NCBI GenBank assembly: GCA_903877345.1
Contig: CAIRDL010000382.1
Coordinates: 1-5,364 of the forward strand
Source: an uncultured Oscillochloris sp.
GTDB taxonomy: Bacteria; Chloroflexota; Chloroflexia; Chloroflexales; Chloroflexaceae
Direction: 5' to 3'
Length of the DNA: 5,364 nt
The notes beneath the pieces were generated by a model. The model was given only the letters and a program-made list of their open reading frames with translations, was not told where the DNA came from and made no database searches. A program made the translations under genes and the position numbers. Numbering within the stretch: position 1 is the first letter of the stretch; every line of letters begins with the position of its first letter. Of this stretch, positions 1-5,060 are shown in pieces.

Positions 1-30
1 CGGCCTTCGGACAACCCATCAGAATTACTC

Positions 31-165
31 GGACGGTGTACTAGTCTGGAAACGAAGTCTTCGGGTATCTGGCTTCGACAAGCTCAGCCAACGAACGCTG
101 GCTGAGCTTGTCGAAGCCAACGCTTTTACAAGAAAACTTCGTTGACGGACTACTAACGCACGTCC
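31..165. repeat. Nested inverted repeat, MITE- or REP-like element
   Basis: The core is a perfect 21 bp inverted repeat, arms 70-90 and 99-119, with the 8-nt loop ACGAACGC at 91-98; the arm carries CTTCGACAAGCTCAG. Around it lies a second, imperfect pair of arms: 39-58 against 136-155 match at about 16 of 20 positions, including AACGAAGT (51-58) with ACTTCGTT (136-143) and TAGTC (42-46) with GACTA (148-152). Further out, GGACG (31-35) faces CGTCC (161-165), with a 2-nt length difference between the arms. The outer arms thus resemble degenerate terminal inverted repeats of about 28-30 bp around a hairpin core, as in non-autonomous miniature elements or REP-type repeats. I see no convincing target-site duplication and no open reading frame inside. 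The boundaries are inferred from the symmetry only. Confidence 0.6.
70..119. repeat. Perfect 21 bp inverted repeat (hairpin)
   Basis: The left arm at 70-90 begins TGGCTTCGACAAGCTCAGCC and continues one base; the right arm at 99-119 is its exact reverse complement. The loop is 8 nt. Either RNA strand would form a very stable stem. It lies about 100 bp past the rsgA stop codon, so it could protect the mRNA 3' end or halt transcription. Read leftward it is not followed by a T run, and read rightward only by CGCTTTTA, so it is not a canonical intrinsic terminator. From memory, CTTCGACAAGCTCAG-type palindromes are dispersed in several bacterial genomes, including Chloroflexota, but I could not check that. 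Confidence 0.9.
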
Positions 166-185
166 TCCAGTTGCGCTCGACCTAG

Positions 186-206
186 CCCCTGACCCCTGAC
201 CCCTGG
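186..206. repeat. CCCCTGA tandem repeat, three units
   Basis: Three consecutive 7 bp units are present: CCCCTGA (186-192), CCCCTGA (193-199) and CCCCTGG (200-206). The array sits between the nested inverted repeat and the rsgA stop codon, in non-coding DNA. Seven is not a multiple of three, which fits the lack of coding function. Such an array can change copy number by replication slippage. No function is evident. Confidence 0.8.
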
Positions 207-221
207 CACCTTGTCTAACAT

Positions 222-1157
222 CTAACCCCCTTGGCACAAACGCACATAGCTGTCGTAACGCTCGGCGGCAATTGCGCCCCGGGCTACGGCGGCCCGCACG
301 ACGCAGTCAGGTTCGTGGACGTGAGTGCAACCAGCGAAATAACAGGCGTCAAGCCAAGGCCGAAACTCGCGGTAGCACCAAGCAAGTTCGCTGGTGGGCA
401 CTTGCCACAGGCCAAGTTCGCGGATGCCGGGGGTGTCAGCGACGTAGCCGCCGCCCGCGAAGGGAATGAGCGCGGCGACCGTCGTTGCGTGGCGGCCTTT
501 GTTGAGGTTGGCACTGATGCTGCGGGTGACGAGGTTCAGGGCTGGATCGAGGGCGTTGAGCAGGCTCGATTTCCCCACACCTGACTTGCCGGTGACGACG
601 CTGATCCGCCCGGTTAGGCGTTCGCGCACCGCCTCAAGGCCAAAACCCGTCTGATTCGAGACATAGAGCACCGGGTAGCCAATGCGCTCGTAGGGGGCAA
701 AGAGCGCCTGAGACTCTTCTGCGCTGACGAGATCAACCTTGGTGGCGATGATCACGGCTTCGAGTTCACTATGTTCACAGATCACTAGGTAGCGGTCGAG
801 CATGCGCGGACTCATGTCGGGTTGGGCACACGCAAAAGTGAGCAGCACCTGGTCAACGTTGGCGACCAGCACGTCCTCTTTATAGGCCCCACGGCTCCCG
901 GCGGCACGACGGGCCAGCTTCGAGCGTCGTGGCAGCACCGCCTCGACGGCACCTTCGCCAAGGGCCACAACGGTGATGGCGACCTCGTCGCCAATCACGG
1001 CGATGTCAGTGGCGAGGCGCTCACGCTTGAGCTTGCCCCGCAGCTTGCATCGCACGAGGCCCGTGGCCGTCTGCACCCAAAAGAAGCCGCTCTGCGCTCG
1101 TAGCACGGTGCCGGTACTCTGATGCGGGTAGGTCAAGGGTGTCGCGGATTCGTCCAT
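222..1157 (-). CDS. rsgA: Small ribosomal subunit biogenesis GTPase RsgA
   Basis: RsgA (YjeQ/YloQ) is a cytoplasmic GTPase that binds the nearly finished 30S subunit, checks the decoding centre and, on GTP hydrolysis, releases late assembly factors such as RbfA. The 311-residue product has the family's order: an N-terminal OB-fold (about 14-80), a circularly permuted G domain and a C-terminal zinc finger. G4 (TKVD, 139-142) comes first, then G1/P-loop GKSGVGKS (190-197), G2 around GRHATT (221-226) and G3 DTPG (241-244). Zinc ligands are C272, C277, H279 and C285. The G4 motif has T instead of the textbook N; I believe this is common in RsgA. The G2 motif reads GRHATT rather than the usual GRHTTT. 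Length is normal and the gene looks intact. The ATG at 1157 has no Shine-Dalgarno sequence, but a TAGAAT box ends 6 nt before it, suggesting leaderless translation. It is divergent from the GT-C gene. Confidence 0.96.
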   Translation of the reverse strand: MDESATPLTYPHQSTGTVLRAQSGFFWVQTATGLVRCKLRGKLKRERLATDIAVIGDEVAITVVALGEGAVEAVLPRRSKLARRAAGSRGAYKEDVLVANVDQVLLTFACAQPDMSPRMLDRYLVICEHSELEAVIIATKVDLVSAEESQALFAPYERIGYPVLYVSNQTGFGLEAVRERLTGRISVVTGKSGVGKSSLLNALDPALNLVTRSISANLNKGRHATTVAALIPFAGGGYVADTPGIRELGLWQVPTSELAWCYREFRPWLDACYFAGCTHVHEPDCVVRAAVARGAIAAERYDSYVRLCQGG

Positions 1158-1169
1158 AGTGTCATTCTA
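1158..1169 (-). promoter_or_regulatory. Putative rsgA -10 box, leaderless spacing
   Basis: Read on the minus strand, TAGAAT (1169-1164) matches TATAAT at five of six positions. It is followed by six bases (GACACT) and then the ATG of rsgA at 1157. Transcription usually starts about 7 bases after the -10 box, which would place the first transcribed base at or next to the A of the start codon. No -35 box at the standard 17 bp spacing is convincing. The absence of a Shine-Dalgarno sequence in front of rsgA fits a leaderless mRNA. This is inference from spacing and sequence only. Confidence 0.45.
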
Positions 1170-1284
1170 ACAAAATCCCAGTTTGTCGTTCGCTTAAATT
1201 TCGCCAGCTTACGCCTTTGTCGGCGCTGCACACAGGGTGTTGCCGCTGGCACCACTGTATTGGGATGTTCACCCCAACGGTACC

Positions 1285-1301
1285 ACAAAAGCCGCTTTTG
1301 T
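1285..1301. promoter_or_regulatory. 17 bp palindrome, candidate operator
   Basis: ACAAAAGC C GCTTTTGT is a perfect inverted repeat with 8 bp arms and a single central base. It lies in the divergent intergenic region, centred at 1293: about 62 bp before the predicted start of the GT-C transcript and about 135 bp before the rsgA start codon. Its size and compact centre are typical of a binding site for a dimeric helix-turn-helix regulator. At -62 it would suit an activator of the rightward genes better than a repressor. No regulator gene is present in the window, so the partner is unknown. No T run follows that would make it a terminator. Confidence 0.5.
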
Positions 1302-1339
1302 TCGCAGCTAGTTTGGACGAAGGGATTGGCGTACGGCTC

Positions 1340-1348
1340 TGGTATAAT
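1340..1348 (+). promoter_or_regulatory. Extended -10 promoter (TGGTATAAT) of the GT genes
   Basis: TATAAT at 1343-1348 is an exact sigma-70-type -10 consensus, preceded by TG at 1340-1341, giving the extended -10 form TGnTATAAT. No good -35 box sits 16-18 bp upstream; TTGGCG at 1326 is only 11 bp away. Extended -10 promoters often lack a -35 box. Transcription would start near 1355, only about 4 nt before the ATG at 1359, so this mRNA would also be nearly leaderless. It would drive both overlapping glycosyltransferase genes. Confidence 0.7.
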
Positions 1349-1368
1349 GCGGCTTCGCATGAAGCCGC
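1349..1368 (+). promoter_or_regulatory. Hairpin enclosing the GT-C start codon
   Basis: GCGGCTTC (1349-1356), the loop GCAT, and GAAGCCGC (1361-1368) form a perfect 8 bp inverted repeat. The ATG at 1359-1361 straddles the loop and the first base of the right arm. It begins directly after the -10 box. At DNA level it could be an operator overlapping the transcription start. At RNA level the full stem would form only if transcription starts at or before 1349; from a start near 1355 most of the left arm would be missing. This makes a DNA-binding site the likelier reading, if it has a role at all. Confidence 0.45.
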
Positions 1369-3620
1369 CACCAACATTCTACCGGGTCACTGGCTGGCTC
1401 CTCTTGGCTGTGGCGATCATGCTGGGGGCGCTGTGGCAACTGGACGCCCGCAGGCAACAGGTGATTGAGGTGGGGACGGCGTTTGACGAGGGCTTCGTCG
1501 CGGGTTTCTACGGGCGCGAACAGAGCACCGACGGTCGCGCCATCACCTTCCGCTGGTCTCAGGCTGAGGCCGCGTTGCGCCCGAGGGCTACCCCGACACC
1601 CACAGCTCTCGACCTGCGCATGTTGGCCCCGCTAACGAGCAATGGCTCCCCCGCGACCCTGAGCTTGCAGTTCGGCGAGCGGGCTGTCGGCAGCTTCTCC
1701 CTTGCCCCCACCTTCCGCGTCTACCGGGTGCTGCTCCCGGAGCAACCCGGCGCGGCGACGGTGGCACTGCACGCAACGCCATTGCACCTCCCTGGCGACC
1801 CGCGTGACCTCGGGTTGGTGCTTGACTACGCGGTGGTGCGTACACTCGGTAAGGCTGGGGCGATGGCGCTGGCCGGGGAGTTTTTCGCCTTCCCTTGCTT
1901 GCCCATCGGCCTGGTGCTCGTAGCAACCGCCGTGGCGCTGGCGGGCGCACGCTGGCCCGCACCGGGCGCGGCAGCACTGACAGCCCTCGGGTTGCTCGTC
2001 CTCTTGGGTGGGCAACTCCCTACGGCCCGGTTGGCCCTGGCGTGGTCGTTGAGTGTCGGGGCTGGTGCGGTCGCCGCAGCGCTGGGCCTCGTGCGGCTGA
2101 CGCAGTGGGTGCCGCAGCTACGCCTCGACAGCGACCGTCGGGCGGTCGCTTGGCTCTGCGCGGCGTGGCTCGTGGCCTTTGCGGTCGGGTTTGCGCCGTG
2201 GGTTGCCAGCGATGGCACGGGCTACTACGCCTACACGCATTCGCTCGCCTTTGATCATGACCTTGCTTTTGCTAATGAATATCGTGAGATGCCTTTTCCT
2301 CATGTGCCACGTCAGCTTGAAGTCGCTGCAACGGGCTACACCTTCAACCCTTTTTCAATTGGCCCGGGCCTCCTTTGGTTGCCCGGTTTCGCCCTCGCTG
2401 ATCTTTTCGTGCGCTATGGGCCTGGCGGCTATTGGCCCGCCGATGGCTACTCGCTGCCCTATGTGGCGCTGACCATGCTAACCACGGCCCTCGCGGGGCT
2501 TGTGCTGCTGCTGCTGCTCCAGCGCATTTGTCGGCGCGTCGTTAGTCCGCCGTTGGCGACCCTCGCGAGTTTGGCGGTCTTTTTTGGGGCGAATCCGTGT
2601 TACTACGCCTTGCGCGAGGGCAGTTTCGCCCACGGGCTGTCGGGTATGGCGGCGGCCTGCTTTGTCTTGGCTTGGCTGCGTTTGGAGGAGCGGCCCGCCC
2701 CGCAGCGCTGGGCCGTGCTCGGCGCAACCGGTGGTTTGACAGTGCTGCTCTATTGGACGAGTATCCTCACACTCTTGCCCGCCGGTCTGAGCTTCGTCAA
2801 ACAGTTCGCCCAGGCGCTACGGGCAAAGGCGGGCGGGCGTTGGCCGCAGCTACGGGCGCTGGCGCTCGGTGTGGGGCTGGCGCTCCTGTGCGGCCTAGCG
2901 CTGGTGGCACCGCAACTCAGCGCTTGGCAGATCATTTTTGGCACACCGCTGACCGTGCCGCAAGGTACCGGCTACATCACGCCGGGAATGCCAGTGGTTG
3001 GCCCCTTCTTTTTTGCGCCCCTTCACGGGATGCTGCTGTGGACGCCGGCCTACTTTGTGGGGCTGTTGGGTCTGGCGTTGGTGGTAGCGCGCTGGCCCTG
3101 GCGCGGCCTCGCCCTTAGCCTGGGTTTTGCCGCGTACCTGCTCTACAACATGATGATTTCAGATTGGCACAGCAGCGGTGCCTTTGGGCTGCGGCGCTTG
3201 ACCGTGCTTACGCCGTGGTTCGCCCTTGGGTTGGCGCTTGGCTTTGCAGCGCTGCGGCGACTGCATTGGAGTTTGCCAGTGGCACTGACCGCCCTGATGG
3301 CGACTTGGACAACGCTGCTCAGTTGGCGCTACGATCTCTACCTGATCACCCGTGACGTGGGTGGTCTGCGTGATCTGCCCCTTGAGGCGTTTCTGTTGGG
3401 GCGTGAGGCACTACCTTTGACTCAGGCAGGGACGTGGGCCGCGAGTGGCTTTTTCGCCAACAGCGCGAGCCTGCTCGCCAATGGCGCACCGTGGCCCGCC
3501 ACCATCACGCTGATGCTGCTCGTGGCCGGGCTTGCAGTGGCAGGCGTCGCAGGCGCACTCTGGGTAAGCTGGGGGCACACGAGCCTGCCGCCCGCCTCTC
3601 AACCGACGGTGAACGCATGA
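1359..3620 (+). CDS. GT-C-type polytopic membrane glycosyltransferase
   Basis: The predicted 753-residue integral membrane protein is probably a GT-C fold enzyme that uses a polyprenyl-phosphate sugar outside the cytoplasmic membrane. One helix (about 11-27) precedes a hydrophilic, beta-rich segment of about 130 residues (30-165; GFYGRE at 49-54, FRW at 64-66, GDPRDLG at 146-152). Then come helices at about 178-197, 203-220, 226-246 and 263-282, and several more up to the C-terminus. Straight after the 263-282 helix lies SDGTGYYAY with D285, where GT-C enzymes carry their catalytic acidic loop. FDHDLAFANEY follows (D299, D301, N306-Y308). Substrate and acceptor are unknown. I chose ATG 1359 because the frame further upstream has no membrane-protein character and crosses the promoter; ATG 1347 lies in the TATAAT box. 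No Shine-Dalgarno is visible. The stop overlaps the GT2 start by 4 bp. It could instead be a polymer ligase or another GT-C relative. Confidence 0.8.
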   Translation: MKPPPTFYRVTGWLLLAVAIMLGALWQLDARRQQVIEVGTAFDEGFVAGFYGREQSTDGRAITFRWSQAEAALRPRATPTPTALDLRMLAPLTSNGSPATLSLQFGERAVGSFSLAPTFRVYRVLLPEQPGAATVALHATPLHLPGDPRDLGLVLDYAVVRTLGKAGAMALAGEFFAFPCLPIGLVLVATAVALAGARWPAPGAAALTALGLLVLLGGQLPTARLALAWSLSVGAGAVAAALGLVRLTQWVPQLRLDSDRRAVAWLCAAWLVAFAVGFAPWVASDGTGYYAYTHSLAFDHDLAFANEYREMPFPHVPRQLEVAATGYTFNPFSIGPGLLWLPGFALADLFVRYGPGGYWPADGYSLPYVALTMLTTALAGLVLLLLLQRICRRVVSPPLATLASLAVFFGANPCYYALREGSFAHGLSGMAAACFVLAWLRLEERPAPQRWAVLGATGGLTVLLYWTSILTLLPAGLSFVKQFAQALRAKAGGRWPQLRALALGVGLALLCGLALVAPQLSAWQIIFGTPLTVPQGTGYITPGMPVVGPFFFAPLHGMLLWTPAYFVGLLGLALVVARWPWRGLALSLGFAAYLLYNMMISDWHSSGAFGLRRLTVLTPWFALGLALGFAALRRLHWSLPVALTALMATWTTLLSWRYDLYLITRDVGGLRDLPLEAFLLGREALPLTQAGTWAASGFFANSASLLANGAPWPATITLMLLVAGLAVAGVAGALWVSWGHTSLPPASQPTVNA
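2504..2518 (+). repeat. Short GCT/CTG microsatellite inside the GT-C gene
   Basis: Five GCT units lie in tandem and encode part of a run of leucines in a transmembrane helix (GLVLLLLLLQ). The unit is three bases, so slippage would only change helix length by single leucines and keep the frame. It is most simply explained by leucine codon choice in a GC-rich gene. Confidence 0.6.
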
Positions 3621-4597
3621 ACCAAGCTGTTTCGCTCGTCTGCACGGTGCGTGACGAGGCGGCCAACATTGAGGCGCTGCTCGCCTCGATGCTGGCCCAG
3701 ACGCGCTTGCCCGACGAGATTGTGGTGAACGACTGTTTGAGCCGTGATGCGACGCCGGCGCTGGTGCGAGCTTACGCCGCCCGCGAGCCTCGGATCAGGC
3801 TGGTGACAGGTGGCCACAACATCGCCTCGGGGCGTAACAACGCGGTACAAGCGGCGCACGGCCCGCTCATCGCCTGCACCGACGCTGGACTCACCCTTGA
3901 CCCTGGCTGGCTGGCGGCGCTGGTTGCGCCGCTTGAAGCGGGCAGCGCCGATCTGGTGGGCGGCTTCTTTCAGCCTGCGCCGCAAAACCTGTTTGAATTG
4001 ACCCTGGGGGCGGTGAACTATCGCGATCTGGCAGAAATTGAGCCGACCAGCTTCATGCCGTTCGGCAATGCGATGGCCTTTCGCAAAGAACTGTGGGCGC
4101 AGGTGGGCGGTTTCCCCACATGGCTGAGCCACTGCGAGGATCTGGTTTTTGACCAAGAGGCTGAGCGGCAAGGCTTTCGGCGGGTTTTCGCCCCAGAGGC
4201 CGTGGTGAACTTCCGCCCCCGTAGCTCGTTGCGGGCCTTTGCCCGCCAATATTACCTCTACGCACGGGGCGACGGGATGGCGGGGCTGTGGGCGCAACGT
4301 CACGCGGCCCGCTATGTGGCCTACGTGGGCGGCGCGGCGTTGGTGGCGGGGGCGGTGCGCTGGCCGTGGCTGCGGCTGCCGGTGGCGATGGTTTTCGCGG
4401 TGGGAGCGGCGGGCTACACCAAGGGGCCGTACCGCCGTCTGTGGCAGCGCCTGCGAGGGCAACCGCTTGGCGCACGGGCGCACGCGCTGGCTTTGGTGCC
4501 GCTGATTCGCCTCGTTGGCGACGTGGCAAAAATGGTCGGCTACCCGGTAGGGCGGTGGCAACGGCGGGGGAAATTCGCCGCTGGTGCCAGCGCCTGA
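3617..4597 (+). CDS. Family 2 glycosyltransferase, membrane-associated
   Basis: This 326-residue protein is a GT-A fold, GT2-family glycosyltransferase that should transfer a sugar from an activated donor at the cytoplasmic face of the membrane. Visible are the opening strand VSLVCTVRDEAANIEALLASM (5-25), DEIVVNDCLSRDATP (33-47), NIASGRNNAV (68-77), the metal-site region ACTDAG with D89, the CED motif (E174, D175; candidate catalytic base), and RQYYLYARGDG (210-220). Two hydrophobic segments at about 232-268 and a mixed C-terminal segment suggest membrane attachment. Relatives usually have VDGGSxDGT where this protein has VNDCLSRDAT, so the nucleotide-binding loop is altered while D39 and D44 remain. 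The ATG is inside the TGA of the GT-C gene (ATGA) with a weak GGTGA five bases upstream, so translational coupling is likely. An upstream in-frame ATG at 3434 was rejected because it lies deep in the GT-C gene. Sugar and acceptor are unknown. Confidence 0.88.
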   Translation: MNQAVSLVCTVRDEAANIEALLASMLAQTRLPDEIVVNDCLSRDATPALVRAYAAREPRIRLVTGGHNIASGRNNAVQAAHGPLIACTDAGLTLDPGWLAALVAPLEAGSADLVGGFFQPAPQNLFELTLGAVNYRDLAEIEPTSFMPFGNAMAFRKELWAQVGGFPTWLSHCEDLVFDQEAERQGFRRVFAPEAVVNFRPRSSLRAFARQYYLYARGDGMAGLWAQRHAARYVAYVGGAALVAGAVRWPWLRLPVAMVFAVGAAGYTKGPYRRLWQRLRGQPLGARAHALALVPLIRLVGDVAKMVGYPVGRWQRRGKFAAGASA

Positions 4598-4619
4598 GTG
4601 GGCGGGTACTGACCTGGCT
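4598..4619. other. 22 bp convergent gap, no terminator seen
   Basis: Only 22 bp separate the stop codons of the rightward GT2 gene and the leftward toxin gene. No hairpin followed by a T run is visible on either strand within the gap. Transcripts from both sides probably run into the opposing gene, or end by a factor-dependent route. Confidence 0.6.
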
Positions 4620-5060
4620 TTATGCCGGTGGTTGCTCCAGATTCGCCAACGCCTCAGCGGGGGTTTGGGTTCGCACAACAGCAGCCCCGCGCTCACGCTG
4701 CTCCCGGTCGAGCGACACCAAGATACAGTTATGCTGGCGGGCAACCGCGACGTAAACCGCATCTGCGCCACGTAGGGTGCGGTCAGCGGCGATCTCCAAT
4801 GCTACCCCAGCCAAGGCTGAATCAAGGGGTATGATCTGAACATTGGTGAGCGTACTGATCGCCTCGGCAGTCAATCGGGCGCGCAACGGATCACGGTACA
4901 CTCGACTGAGGGCAGCAGCAACCTCCGGTAGAAGCAAGGTAGGGACAATGATCGGGATGCTGGCGGTGTAGAGATGTGCGATGAGCGCGTGGCAGACGGC
5001 ATGATCCGGGTCAAGTGGTGTAGCATCACGCACAAAGATGCTGGCGTCAAGCGTGTACAT
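4620..5060 (-). CDS. VapC-like PIN-domain ribonuclease toxin
   Basis: This 146-residue protein has the PIN fold of VapC-type toxins, metal-dependent ribonucleases that cut tRNA, rRNA or mRNA when freed from their antitoxin. The four acidic positions of the active site are present: D5 in MYTLDAS, E46 in LLPEVAAAL, D100 in RGADAVYVAVA and D118 in LVSLDREQ. The last part (about 119-146) ends in TPAEALANLEQ, as seen in many family members. The length is normal and no residue seems lost, so the enzyme should be active. The start at 5060 is supported by AGAAGGT at 5072-5066, five bases before the ATG, and by MYTLDAS, a usual N-terminus. The start overlaps the end of the antitoxin gene by 14 bp, typical of coupled TA operons. 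The RNA target is not predictable. I leave the symbol blank because PIN toxins are not all VapC. Confidence 0.9.
   Translation of the reverse strand: MYTLDASIFVRDATPLDPDHAVCHALIAHLYTASIPIIVPTLLLPEVAAALSRVYRDPLRARLTAEAISTLTNVQIIPLDSALAGVALEIAADRTLRGADAVYVAVARQHNCILVSLDREQRERGAAVVRTQTPAEALANLEQPPA

Larger units (their letters stand above)
1..221. other. Gene-free left flank downstream of rsgA
   Basis: I find no credible coding sequence here; the only open frames are short, lack a ribosome binding site and have no recognisable protein character. The stretch lies beyond the stop codon of the leftward rsgA gene. It contains a large nested inverted repeat (about 31-165) and a 7 bp tandem repeat (186-206), both listed separately. 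The remainder (1-30 and 207-221) shows nothing I can name. No tRNA- or rRNA-like sequence is visible. Confidence 0.7.

Noticed and set aside
70..119. Hairpin as an intrinsic terminator of rsgA
   Set aside because: The stem is strong, but in the leftward direction it is followed by AGATACCCGAAG rather than a T run, and it lies about 100 bp beyond the stop codon. A role in transcript ending remains possible but is not supported as a canonical terminator.
231..584. Plus-strand open frame opposite the rsgA C-terminus
   Set aside because: It is opposite the zinc finger and G1/G3 motifs of an evident RsgA and has no ribosome binding site or domain.
1260..1277. TTGGG...CCCAA inverted repeat in the divergent spacer
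   Set aside because: The arms are only 5 bp with an 8-nt gap; such pairs are expected by chance in a 200 bp spacer.
1122..1358. N-terminal extension of the GT-C gene from ATG 1122
   Set aside because: It would overlap the start of rsgA and run through the palindrome and the -10 box. The added 79 residues have no membrane or domain character, and the strong promoter box lies just before ATG 1359.
2504..2518. GCT microsatellite as a phase-variation switch
   Set aside because: The unit is three bases, so length changes keep the frame, and the run is short; it is explained by leucine codons in a membrane helix.
3434..3616. N-terminal extension of the GT2 gene from ATG 3434
   Set aside because: These codons lie inside the GT-C gene in another frame and give an Arg-rich, non-conserved sequence. 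The GT-A fold begins with VSLVCTVRDE right after ATG 3617.
3599..4771. Long open frame on the minus strand (390 codons) opposite the GT2 gene
   Set aside because: It mirrors a GC-rich gene with clear GT2 motifs on the other strand. Its translation is rich in Arg, His, Gln and Pro without any domain, and it also runs across the toxin gene end.
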